Of a DNA stretch of 64,000 nt, positions 50,663 through 58,263 are shown in pieces. Origin of the DNA: Arthrobacter sp. B2a2-09 (GTDB taxonomy: Bacteria; Actinomycetota; Actinomycetes; Actinomycetales; Micrococcaceae). How positions within the stretch are numbered: position 1 is the stretch's first letter; every line of letters begins with the position of its first letter. The stretch spans positions 66,133-130,132 of the forward strand of contig NZ_JAMXIC010000012.1 of NCBI RefSeq assembly GCF_027587375.1, in the 5' to 3' direction. The position numbers and the translations under genes were made by a program. Below the pieces are notes generated by a model. It saw nothing but the letters and a program-made list of their open reading frames with translations, had not been told where the DNA came from and made no database searches.

Positions 50663-51612
50663 ATGGGCCAGCGCCTAGCCATCCTCGACGACTACCAAGC
50701 GGTCGCCTACGACTATGCGCCGTGGGCCGAGCTCGCTGACGACGGCGTCGATGTCACCGTTTTCACGGAGCCGTTGGCGGACGCGGCGGCCGCGCTCCGC
50801 GGCTTCGACATCATCATGGCCATGCGGGAACGGACCGCTTTCGACGCCGAACTCCTCCGGCAACTGCCGAGGCTGAAGCTCCTGGTCACCACCGGGATGG
50901 CCAACGCAGCCATCGACCTGCGCGCGGCCGAGGAGCAGGGCATCACGATTTGCGGACGGGCGGCTCACCCGCCGCAGCGCCCGAGCTGACGTGGGCCCTG
51001 CTTCTGGCCTTCGCACGCAAAGTGCCGTTCGAGGACCGCCGGCTACGCGCCGGTGGCTGGCAGAGCACCGTCGGTTTCGAACTGTCAGGAAAGACCCTCG
51101 GGGTGCTGGGACTCGGCAACATCGGGAGCAAGATCGCTGGCTACGGCAAGGCGTTCGGCATGGACGTGATTGCATGGAGTCCTAACCTCACCGAAGAGAC
51201 TGCCGCCGCGGCGGGCGCCCGAAAGGTGAGTAAGGAAGCCCTGTTCCGGGAGGCCGACGTCGTCTCCGTGCACCTGCGGTTATCGGAACGGTCCCGGGGG
51301 CTCGTCGGGGAGGAAGAACTAAGGCTTCTTGGTCCCGAAAGCGTCCTGGTGAACACAGCCCGCGGTCCGATCGTGGACGAAGAGGCGCTCCTCCGCGGCC
51401 TGAACGAGGGGTGGCTCGGCGGAGCGGCCCTGGACGTGTTCGACGTCGAGCCCCTCCCCGCGGACCACCCTCTGCTCACGGCTCCGCGAACCGTGCTGAC
51501 GCCGCATCTGGGTTACGTCACGTCGCAAAGCTACGCCCGCTTCTATGGCGAGGCCTTCGAGGACGTCCGTGCGTGGGTGCGGGGGAATCCGGTGCGGGTG
51601 CTCACTCCTTGA
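50663..51612 (+). pseudogene. D-2-hydroxyacid dehydrogenase, single-base frameshift
   Basis: Two overlapping frames together make one full-length (about 316 residue) NAD-dependent D-2-hydroxyacid dehydrogenase. The first, from ATG 50663 with AAAGGGA upstream, ends shortly after GITICG. The second resumes at TGGSPAAAPELTWALLLAFA and contains the Rossmann motif VLGLGNIGSKIAGYGKAFG, LVNTARGPIVDEEAL and the catalytic TPHLGYVT histidine. The join requires one missing base at about 50954-50956. All later motifs are intact, so this is either a recent mutation or a sequencing error. Confidence 0.85.
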
Positions 51613-51617
51613 TGCAT

Positions 51618-51673
51618 CGATTGCTCCACAACGGTTGTTTTCGACGTTCAAAACGGCAGTTATGGAGCACTCG
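51618..51673. repeat. Type-B palindromic repeat, copy 2 (degenerate)
   Basis: CGATTGCTCCACAACGGTTG on the left and AAAACGGCAGTTATGGAGCA on the right. It lies between two plus-strand genes and its right end abuts the ATG at 51674; the GGAG inside the arm could act as that gene's ribosome-binding site. Confidence 0.8.
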
Positions 51674-52126
51674 ATGGGGTTGAATGGTCGGGTGCCCGCC
51701 GAATTCTCGCTCCGTCCCGCCCAGCCTACTGATGCCGCCTGGATCGCGGAACTGCGCGCCGTCGTCATGCAACCCGATCTGGAGCGGCTTGGCCGTTGGG
51801 ATCCGATTCGCGTCAGGGAGCGGTTCTTGAATGCGTTCCAACCTGAACACACCTTCGTCATTGCCGTGGAAGGGCACGCTGCCGGTGTCATCGCTGTTCG
51901 CCCAGAGCCGGATGCACAGTGGATCGAACACTTCTACCTCGCTCCGGAGTTCCAGGGGCAAGGACTTGGAGCCGGTGTGCTTCGTCGGATCTTGGGCGAG
52001 TCCAAGGACCACCGACCGTTCCGGCTCAACGTACTCCAGGGCAGCCCGGCCCGACGCCTCTACGAACGCCACGGCTTTGTTATGGAAACCGAGGATCCGG
52101 TGGACGTGTTCATGGTCGCGGGCTGA
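51674..52126 (+). CDS. GNAT-family N-acetyltransferase
   Basis: The 150-residue protein has the GNAT signature FYLAPEFQGQGLGAGVLRRI (acetyl-CoA loop Q-G-x-G-x-G) near residue 84 and ends with SPARRLYERHGFVMETEDPV. The substrate is unknown. ATG 51674 directly follows the type-B palindrome, whose GGAG lies seven bases upstream; ATG 51662 inside the palindrome is a poorer alternative. It is convergent with the next acetyltransferase gene. Confidence 0.85.
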   Translation: MGLNGRVPAEFSLRPAQPTDAAWIAELRAVVMQPDLERLGRWDPIRVRERFLNAFQPEHTFVIAVEGHAAGVIAVRPEPDAQWIEHFYLAPEFQGQGLGAGVLRRILGESKDHRPFRLNVLQGSPARRLYERHGFVMETEDPVDVFMVAG

Positions 52127-52135
52127 CTGAACCTG

Positions 52136-52678
52136 TCAGTCGTGCAGGACCACCTGATAGAGGTTGTGGTCTTGCCATTTTCCGGCAATCTGCAGGTATC
52201 GCGGTGCCATACCAAAGTGCTGGAACCCGGCCTTTAGCAGCACCCGCTGCGAGGCAGCGTTGTGGAGAAGTGTGCTTGCCTCGATGCGGTGCAGTCCGAG
52301 TTCGTCACGGGCCATTTCGACTATTGCTTGGACCGCGGCGGACGCCAGGCCGCGGCCCGCATAATCGCAATCCACCCAGTAACCGAGCCCCGCGCTCTGG
52401 AAAGGCCCGCGGACGACTCCTGCCACGTTGAATCGGCCGACGAGTCTATCGCCGTCGAACAGGCCGAGCGGATGCCCTTCCCCGGCTTCATGCGCGACGA
52501 GGCGGTTGGCAATGTCAGCGGCCTGCCAATCTTCAGTGAAGTACTCCTCGGGCCGTACCGGCTCCCAGGGTGAAAGGTGGGCGCGGTTGCGTACATATGC
52601 GGCCGCAAGCGCCGCCGCATCACTGACGCGCAGGACGCGCATGCTGACGCTCTCACTAAGTTGGCGCGGTTCAATCAT
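52136..52678 (-). CDS. RimJ/RimL-like GNAT N-acetyltransferase
   Basis: The 180-residue protein matches the ribosomal-protein-alanine acetyltransferase group: NRAHLSPWEPVRPEEYFTED near residue 31, GYWVDCDYAGRGLASAAVQA with the acetyl-CoA loop near 98, and HRIEASTLLHNAASQRVLLK near 130. The target may be a protein N-terminus or small molecule. It ends nine bases after the convergent GNAT stop. Confidence 0.87.
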   Translation of the reverse strand: MIEPRQLSESVSMRVLRVSDAAALAAAYVRNRAHLSPWEPVRPEEYFTEDWQAADIANRLVAHEAGEGHPLGLFDGDRLVGRFNVAGVVRGPFQSAGLGYWVDCDYAGRGLASAAVQAIVEMARDELGLHRIEASTLLHNAASQRVLLKAGFQHFGMAPRYLQIAGKWQDHNLYQVVLHD

Positions 52679-52791
52679 CGGTCAACACTAGACCAGTCGC
52701 CCATGCGCCCTCGCGCGGTGCCTCGCCCGGTTCCACTCGTCCGCCAGGAGGTACGAGATGGCCGCCTCAACGCAGAGCCTGTCGTGCACTG

Positions 52792-53343
52792 TTAACCGAT
52801 CCGCGTCCCACTCAGTGACATCGCGGCGCTCCGGGCGCGTTCCAAGCGCGCGCAGAAGCCGGCTGGCACTTGAACTGGCAATTCGTTGATCGGGAACCAA
52901 CGGACGTCCTCGCTTTCATCACTCACGGAGATCTCCGCATCCGGGTCTGCGGCCGCGGCGAACCCCACATCCCAATGGGCGGTACATGAGAATCCCGCGT
53001 GCAGATCGTGTCGGTCAAGATCCACGATCGCGGGGGAACACAGGACAAGGTCGCTAATTCCGGACTCCTCGCGGGCCTCCCTCTGTGCAGCTTCCGCCAC
53101 CGACGCGTCCTTCGACTCGACGTGACCGCCGAACTGCACCCAGAACTGCCCCTTGCGATGGAAACACAGGAGAACATGATCGAATTCAGGCGAAAACACG
53201 AAGCAGGACCCGGTGACATGCTCCAGTCCGCCATCTCGACGCAATGCGGCGTCCCCCGCTACGTCCAGGAACTGCAGATACGCGTCCCGCGATTCCGATT
53301 CAGGAAGTTCCCTGAAGCTGGTGAGCAGATTTGCAAAGGGCAT
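52792..53343 (-). CDS. Nudix hydrolase
   Basis: The 183-residue protein has a full Nudix box, GGHVESKDASVAEAAQREAR followed by EESGI, near residues 73-97. It should cleave a nucleoside diphosphate linked to another moiety, with Mg2+ bound by the two glutamates. ATG 53343 is used; GTG 53361 would add six residues. The short gap 52679-52791 before the GNAT gene contains only a questionable fragment. Confidence 0.88.
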   Translation of the reverse strand: MPFANLLTSFRELPESESRDAYLQFLDVAGDAALRRDGGLEHVTGSCFVFSPEFDHVLLCFHRKGQFWVQFGGHVESKDASVAEAAQREAREESGISDLVLCSPAIVDLDRHDLHAGFSCTAHWDVGFAAAADPDAEISVSDESEDVRWFPINELPVQVPAGFCARLERARSAAMSLSGTRIG

Positions 53344-53512
53344 CCTGCCATCTTGCCGCACGGGGCGAAGAACAACTCAATGCCACGACGAGTGGTGTGA
53401 TTCGTCGGATAAATGTCACCCTTGGTGCCCGTTAGCGGCCCTTCAGCGGGCACAGACCCGGCTCTCCGCGGTATCGTATGATCGCTATCATCGTCCTCAA
53501 CTGGAGGTCACT

Positions 53513-54022
53513 GTGGCGGAAGATTACGTGGCGGGACAGAACCTCGATGTGGAACCTCGCGCGGGGGCACGCCGCCGAGATCTCGTGCACCGAACAGAAT
53601 TCAGGCTCGTCATCGCTCTTCTGGCCCAGTACCTCTTGGGCATGGTCGTCAACCTCTTCGTCAAGATCCCTGATTCGCATCCTGGCGCCAAGCCGCCGGA
53701 ATACTTCAGCGGGGTCGTCCAGAGCCTGGGTTGGGCCGTCACGGATGGTGGAGGCCTGTGGCTCACTCTGCACGCCGGGCTGGGCCTGCTTCTCGTCCTC
53801 GGCGCGCTGGCTGCCCTCCTCCTATCGATTGGCAGCCACGACCGTGCGGCCGTAACGACGACGGTGGTGGGATTCGTCTGCGTACTCGGATCCGGTTTCA
53901 ATGGTGGCAGCTTCCTCAATTACGGTGAGGACTTCAGCTCGATGATCATGGCCTCGCTCTTCGCCATTGCCCTGGGCAGCTACGCCTTCGGCGTCTACCT
54001 GCTGGGTTGCCGCGAGCGGTAG
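53513..54022 (+). CDS. Hypothetical four-helix membrane protein
   Basis: The 169-residue protein has a charged N-terminus (residues 1-30), then four hydrophobic helices around 32-52 (LVIALLAQYLLGMVVNLFV), 75-102, 107-127 and 140-162. The loop after helix 1 has KIPDSHPGAKPPEYFSG. No family is recognised. GTG 53513 has GGAGG five bases upstream. Bases 53344-53512 upstream hold no gene. Confidence 0.75.
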   Translation: MAEDYVAGQNLDVEPRAGARRRDLVHRTEFRLVIALLAQYLLGMVVNLFVKIPDSHPGAKPPEYFSGVVQSLGWAVTDGGGLWLTLHAGLGLLLVLGALAALLLSIGSHDRAAVTTTVVGFVCVLGSGFNGGSFLNYGEDFSSMIMASLFAIALGSYAFGVYLLGCRER

Positions 54023-54125
54023 CCCCTGGTCATCGCCGGTGACCAGACAACCGCCACGCCGAGTTTCGACGAAGAGATGTCCCGAGTGGGGAACCTCTTG
54101 TGGGACGTTTTGCGCGCGAGCGGGC

Positions 54126-54206
54126 GCTCAAAGTGGTTTACCACGAACGCTCAAAACGGTGGAGTAATCGTGCTCAAAATGGTAGCTTGGAAACGCTCAC
54201 AATGTT
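54126..54206. repeat. Four 12-bp direct repeats with exact 23-bp period
   Basis: Starts at 54126, 54149, 54172 and 54195: GCTCAAAGTGGT, GCTCAAAACGGT, GCTCAAAATGGT and GCTCACAATGTT. Consensus GCTCAAAAYGGT. The constant spacing, about two DNA turns, resembles a cooperative protein-binding array or iterons. The repeats lie about 210 bases upstream of the toxin-antitoxin pair. Confidence 0.75.
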
Positions 54207-54404
54207 TCGCCCTCAAACGCATCAGATCCAAAATGACCCCCCAGCTCCGGCGCCGTCCCCTGGAGATCCCCCGGCTACAACGCCACAGTAATGAGGAAGC
54301 GGATCTAGCCGATCCGTTACCGAAGAGCCCGTGACGGTGCGCCCGGTGAAGGATCCCCTTACGGACAAGGGTCAATTCCTCTGGTCACCGGGAGACATTC
54401 GTAA

Positions 54405-54410
54405 TACGAT
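54405..54410 (+). promoter_or_regulatory. Putative -10 box of the toxin-antitoxin operon
   Basis: TACGAT within GTAATACGAT ends seven bases before the ATG at 54418. No Shine-Dalgarno is visible, so the antitoxin mRNA is probably leaderless. Confidence 0.45.
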
Positions 54411-54417
54411 TATCTGC

Positions 54418-54678
54418 ATGGAACGCAAGATGCACGGACGGGAAGTCTCGGAGAGCGAGATCGATGGGTGGGTCGAGGAAGCCGAGGCCGGTTACGACCT
54501 TGAGGAGCTGAAGGCGCGGATGGGGCGCCCTGCCCGGGGCGCGGAGGCATCTCAGGTCATTCCGGTACGGCTGACTGTCGACGAGCTTGCAGCGGTGATG
54601 GCACGGGCCGAGCGCGAGCACCTCAACCGGTCCGAGGCGATCCGCGCCGCCCTGGCCGCTTGGTCACATGCGGCGTGA
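54418..54678 (+). CDS. Ribbon-helix-helix antitoxin
   Basis: The 86-residue protein has an acidic helical N-terminal half (VSESEIDGWVEEAEAGYDLE) and a C-terminal RHH DNA-binding domain (VIPVRLTVDELAAVMARAER, LNRSEAIRAALAAW). This is the CopG/BrnA-like arrangement of antitoxins that repress their own operon. The stop overlaps the next gene's GTG start (GTGA). An in-frame ATG at 54331 exists but adds a tail with no family features; 54418 is chosen for the promoter position. Confidence 0.8.
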   Translation: MERKMHGREVSESEIDGWVEEAEAGYDLEELKARMGRPARGAEASQVIPVRLTVDELAAVMARAEREHLNRSEAIRAALAAWSHAA

Positions 54679-54914
54679 ACGTCCGCCGCTCCGCACATAA
54701 GCACGGGATCAGCTCCGCTGACGGGATCGAGGCGGCGACCTGGCCGCTGGTATCAGTCCCCTTGGACGACGACGATCCGCGCAGGTTCCTCCGCCTCGGA
54801 TTCGACACCCACGGCCGACTACTGGAACTCGTGGTGCTGGTCTGGGACGACGGTAGCGAAGAACTCATCCATGCGATGAAATGCCGTCCCCGATATCTCG
54901 GAATGCTCGGCTAG
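54675..54914 (+). CDS. BrnT-like toxin of a type II toxin-antitoxin pair
   Basis: The 79-residue protein has the R-x-S-A-x-K-H-G-I-S start (VRRSAHKHGISSADGIEAA), a beta hairpin RFLRLGFDTHGRLLELVVLV and the ending EELIHAMKCRPRYL. This resembles the small RNase-like BrnT family and related actinobacterial toxins found next to RHH antitoxins. GTG 54675 overlaps the antitoxin stop by four bases. Toxicity and target are inferred only. Confidence 0.75.
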   Translation: MNVRRSAHKHGISSADGIEAATWPLVSVPLDDDDPRRFLRLGFDTHGRLLELVVLVWDDGSEELIHAMKCRPRYLGMLG

Positions 54915-55467
54915 CGCGACGCTCTCGCCAGGGCATCGACACCGACTTCGAATGTGCACTCACCGATCGTCAACTGGCGCTATTGGGGGCTTTGGGGGAT
55001 GCGGCTTCTAGGGAAATGCAAGATGAGCCAATCGGGCGCGGAGCAGGGCGCCGGGCAGCGCCGAACATTCGAGGAAGAACAAAGGCTTATCGGCCACGAC
55101 GCCGTCTGGCGAACACCACCGCCGTCTTCATCGTTTAAGCCTCCGTGTGAAGCACAGTGATGGATGCCGGGTCCATCCCCAGTTGGCCGCGTTACACCTT
55201 TGCGGTTATGGTTTTGGCTATGGAGATTGAGGTCGACAGAGCCTAGCCACCTGACGTTCGGTGGCCGCCCGGTTGTTCGCGCTCATGCGCACCCGGTGAG
55301 AAATCCGGCTTTCAGTTGTACGCAGGCGCTATTCCCTGCGTCCGAGCTGATCGCTCCGTACGTCAGGTGCAGTGCCCTCCGAAGTTGCGCGCGTTTTCGT
55401 GCCCCGGAGAGAGCGCGTTGACCCATGACTGCGCCCACGATGGGCAAGAACCAAAGGACTGTGTCTC
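54915..55467. other. Gene-poor 550-bp leader before the ABC-F gene
   Basis: I see no gene I can support here. Short frames exist (for example one from about 55023), but without ribosome-binding sites or family motifs. The last part, up to AAAGGA at about 55451, probably holds the ABC-F promoter and mRNA leader. Confidence 0.5.
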
Positions 55468-57078
55468 ATGTCAGCACAATCAGCCATCACCTTGCACGAC
55501 CTGTCATTCGAGTGGCCCGACGGCGCCCCCGCACTTCAGCGGCTCAATGGAACCATGACTACCGGCCGGACTGGGCTAGTCGGCCGGAATGGTGCAGGAA
55601 AATCGACCCTGCTCCGTTTGATCGCCGGCAAGTTGAAGCCAACCCTGGGTCACGTCGAAACCGTCGGTGACGTCGGCTACCTCCCCCAAACCCTGACCCT
55701 CGGGCACGACACAACGGTCGCCGCGCTGCTCGGCATCGACGGGATACTCGCCGCGCTTCATGCCATTGAGCGCGGCGACGTTGATGAGCGCCATTTCGAC
55801 ACCGTCGGCGACGACTGGGACATAGAGTCCCGGGCAGACGAGGCGCTGGACGAAATCGGTTTCTCCGCGGACGATCTCGACCGACAGGTCGGGGAGCTCT
55901 CAGGTGGCGAAGCGATGCTCATCGCACTGACCGGACTGCGCATCCGCCGCACCCCGGTGACGCTCCTCGACGAGCCAACCAACAACCTCGATCGGACGAC
56001 CAGGGCCAAACTTGCCGACTTCGTCGACAGTTGGCCGGGCACGCTTGTGGTGGTCAGCCACGACCTCGAGTTGCTTGAGCACATGGACGCCACGGCTGAA
56101 CTTCATGCCGGCAAGCTTGACGTATTTGGCGGCCCCTACAGTCTCTTCACCGAACATCTCGAACAGGAGCAAGCCGCCGCCATCCAGGCAGCCCGCAGCG
56201 CCCAGCAAACGCTGAAAGTCGAGAAGAAACAACGCGTCGAAGCCGAAACCAAGCTTGCCCGCCGCGAACGGACAGCGAAGAAGACGCAGGCCAGCGGTGG
56301 CATCCCGAAGATCCTGGCCGGCAACCGGGCGAGCAAGGCGCAGGCATCTGCCGGCTCGATGCGCTCCACCCTCGAGGACAAAGTGCTGTCGGCCCAGGCC
56401 GCCGTCGACGCCGCTGACGCGAGGGTCAGGGAAGTTGAGCACATCCACCTCACTCTTCCCGATCCCGACGTGTCGAGTAGCCGCCGGATCGCCGAGCTGA
56501 GCGACGGCTCCCGGACGATTGTCATCCAGGGCCCCGAGCGCGTGGCCCTGGTGGGACCCAACGGCTCAGGCAAGTCGACGCTCCTCAAGCACCTCGTCGA
56601 GCGCCGCCCCACGGAATCGTCTGGCCCGATCACCGGAAGACTGCTGACCGACCGGGTGGGATACCTCCCGCAACGGCTCGACGGTCTGGACGATTCCCGC
56701 TCGGCGCTGGACAACGTGCGGGAGGCGGCACCTGCGTCGACTCCCGGGGACATCCGCAACCAAATCGCGCGACTCCCCCTCCGGGGATCCACCGTTGATC
56801 GCCCGGTCTCCAGCCTGTCGGGAGGAGAACGGTTCCGGGTCAGCCTCGCGAAGCTGCTCCTAGCGTTGCCGCCCGCCCAGCTGCTGGTTCTCGACGAGCC
56901 GACGAACAACCTCGACATTGCCAGTATCGAACAGCTCGCCGAAGCCCTAGACGCCTACCGTGGCGCACTGCTTATCGTGAGCCACGACCTCGGCTTTCTC
57001 AGGCGCATCAACATCGACACAGTGGCCGAGCTCGACGGCCAAGGGGGCCTGCGCCAGCGCACCGAGCCACTCGCCTAG
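55468..57078 (+). CDS. ABC-F family ATPase
   Basis: The 536-residue soluble protein has two ABC domains and no membrane part. Domain 1: Walker A GRNGAGKST near residue 38, signature LSGGEAML, Walker B VTLLDEPTNNLDR. Domain 2: GPNGSGKST near 366, LSGGERFRVSLAKLL, VLDEPTNNLD. A charged, helical inter-domain linker (about residues 225-325, many Lys/Arg/Glu) is the P-site tRNA interaction motif region of ABC-F proteins. They act on the ribosome as translation factors or antibiotic-protection proteins; which applies here is unclear. AAAGGA precedes the ATG by nine bases. Confidence 0.9.
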   Translation: MSAQSAITLHDLSFEWPDGAPALQRLNGTMTTGRTGLVGRNGAGKSTLLRLIAGKLKPTLGHVETVGDVGYLPQTLTLGHDTTVAALLGIDGILAALHAIERGDVDERHFDTVGDDWDIESRADEALDEIGFSADDLDRQVGELSGGEAMLIALTGLRIRRTPVTLLDEPTNNLDRTTRAKLADFVDSWPGTLVVVSHDLELLEHMDATAELHAGKLDVFGGPYSLFTEHLEQEQAAAIQAARSAQQTLKVEKKQRVEAETKLARRERTAKKTQASGGIPKILAGNRASKAQASAGSMRSTLEDKVLSAQAAVDAADARVREVEHIHLTLPDPDVSSSRRIAELSDGSRTIVIQGPERVALVGPNGSGKSTLLKHLVERRPTESSGPITGRLLTDRVGYLPQRLDGLDDSRSALDNVREAAPASTPGDIRNQIARLPLRGSTVDRPVSSLSGGERFRVSLAKLLLALPPAQLLVLDEPTNNLDIASIEQLAEALDAYRGALLIVSHDLGFLRRINIDTVAELDGQGGLRQRTEPLA

Positions 57079-57157
57079 GGCTGCTTTTCCCGCACGGCGC
57101 GGGCCCAGAGTGGCGCGAAGACGGTCAGGATCATGACGTGACGGTCGCTAGCAGCTT

Positions 57158-57206
57158 CGGCTCTCGGCTCTCGGCTCTCGGCTCTCGGCTCTCGGCTCTC
57201 GGCTCT
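57158..57206. repeat. Heptamer microsatellite (CGGCTCT)7
   Basis: Seven exact copies of CGGCTCT. It lies at the 3' end of a decayed short-chain dehydrogenase gene on the minus strand, where it would encode a repeating Ser-Arg-Glu-Pro-Arg-Ala-Glu heptapeptide. It is a likely slipped-strand hypermutable site. Confidence 0.92.
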
Positions 57207-57575
57207 GTAACGGTCGCTGAAAGCAGCGTCCCTCACCCGGGTGGAGGCGGCCGTCGGCTTGCCTTGCTTCGTCATAGTAGGTCCCTGTGGCAGCGGACGA
57301 GTTTGTGAGGATCCGGGAGATGACGCGGGCAGCGCGCTCGGAGGTTGTGAAGTGCGGGAAGACCGTGAGGATCGGCGTGAGCGCCTTCGCTATGAGACGA
57401 ACGATGGCCGGGACTTCGCCGAGGTTGGAGCTGGGGGTGACCCCCGGTTCTATGCCCAGAACCGCAGGCGCGGGTATTCCCGGGCGAGGCTGAACACAGC
57501 GGCGAGGTTGCCCTGCTTCGAGGTGGCGTAGGCGTCCATTCCCTGGCGGCTCGAGCCTCCCTGACGGGTGGTTTG
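57207..57575 (-). pseudogene. Remnant of a short-chain dehydrogenase/reductase
   Basis: Joining minus-strand frames gives the C-terminal half of an SDR: MDAYATSKQGNLAAVFSLAR (with the Y-x-x-x-K active site), then IEPGVTPSSNLGEVPAIVRL, FPHFTTSERAARVISRILTN and GTYYDE, then GKPTAASTRVRDAAFSDRYR. Two one-base frameshifts, near 57451-57455 and 57263-57270, break it, and the N-terminal Rossmann half is absent upstream. The end runs into the heptamer microsatellite. The gene is clearly non-functional. Confidence 0.75.
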
Positions 57576-57623
57576 GTCACGCCCCTTAGGACACCGGTGA
57601 CACCTCAGCCCCCGCCGGTCGGA

Positions 57624-58115
57624 TCATTCCGGCGGCCAAGGTCCGTCGAGGAGCCCCTTGGCTTCCTCGACGATTAGCCGCCGGTAGTGATCGCGCTCCA
57701 TGCCCCAGGACGGGGTCCAGTCTTCCCACTCGCTGACCCAGCCGACAATCGGCCGGAGCGAATCGGGATAGCCGAGCTCATTCCATCCTTGAAACCAGAT
57801 CAGGTGCCCGGCGGCTTCCGGCTCCGCGCTGCCGTCCGCGATTGCCTCGCATTGCCAACGGACCAGCTGCCAGCGCGCACTTTGGGTGTCGATAGCCGCG
57901 GTCGGTGCGAGGTCCAACTCGACGGCGACCGCATGGAACAAGTCATGCGCGTCGCCCTCTTCCCGGCGCGACAGACTGGCGAGGAGCGGGAGCGACGGCG
58001 ACTCTACACCGTCCAGCAGAGCGCGCAACCCAGTTTCAATCAATACGTCCGAGCCGACAAACTCGCCGAGCGCCTCACGGATAGCGAGCACCCGAAGATC
58101 CTTCAGTGCGTCCAT
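57624..58115 (-). CDS. Hypothetical protein
   Basis: The 163-residue acidic protein starts MDALKDLRVLAIREALGEFV and has a tryptophan-rich middle (HLIWFQGWNELGYPDSLRPI, VGWVSEWEDWTPSWGMERDH). No family, signal peptide or membrane segment is recognised. ATG 58115 lacks a good ribosome-binding site; an upstream in-frame codon at 58136 is possible. Its neighbours are an SDR remnant and a type-B palindrome. Confidence 0.6.
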   Translation of the reverse strand: MDALKDLRVLAIREALGEFVGSDVLIETGLRALLDGVESPSLPLLASLSRREEGDAHDLFHAVAVELDLAPTAAIDTQSARWQLVRWQCEAIADGSAEPEAAGHLIWFQGWNELGYPDSLRPIVGWVSEWEDWTPSWGMERDHYRRLIVEEAKGLLDGPWPPE

Positions 58116-58205
58116 GGGACTAGTCAACCAGAACAACCTCAGCGGCCATCTAAACCCATTGCTCCCACACGGTTAGTTGGAGCCGCACCAGTCCGTCATT
58201 GTTGT

Positions 58206-58263
58206 ATCCACTGCTGAGTAAGTGCCGTTTTGGACTCGTAAAACGGCACTTACTCAGCAATCG
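58206..58263. repeat. Type-B palindromic repeat, copy 3
   Basis: CTGCTGAGTAAGTGCCGTTTT on the left part and AAAACGGCACTTACTCAGCA on the right around GGACTCGT. The stem core is type-B-like, with compensatory changes on both arms relative to copy 1 (GCTGAGTAAGTGCC for GCTCCGTAACTGTC), so pairing rather than sequence is conserved. It lies between two minus-strand genes. Confidence 0.85.

Larger units (their letters stand above)
54023..54417. other. Non-coding gap before the toxin-antitoxin genes
   Basis: No convincing gene is seen in these 395 bases. They contain the regular 12-bp direct repeats described separately (54126-54206), then a GC-rich stretch and the probable leaderless promoter of the antitoxin. 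Confidence 0.6.

Noticed and set aside
52688..52900. 70-codon minus-strand frame between the RimJ-like and Nudix genes, ending in a plausible helix (DRLCVEAAISYLLADEWNRA)
   Set aside because: Overlaps the Nudix gene, has no ribosome-binding site, and only the last 35 codons look protein-like; possibly a remnant.
54126..54206. Regular repeats considered as a CRISPR array
   Set aside because: Repeats are only 12 bp with 11-bp spacers and no cas genes are present; spacing fits protein-binding sites rather than CRISPR.
55023..55160. 45-codon frame starting MSQSGAEQGAGQRR in the gap before the ABC-F gene
   Set aside because: No Shine-Dalgarno or recognisable family; treated as non-coding.
58155..58185. 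CATTGCTCCCACACGGTTAG resembling a type-B arm
   Set aside because: Only the ATTGCTCC part matches and no opposing arm is found within pairing distance.
2583..58263. Palindromes considered as insertion-sequence ends or MITEs with target duplications
   Set aside because: No transposase gene in the window and no obvious direct target duplications at their borders; kept as an unexplained repeat family.
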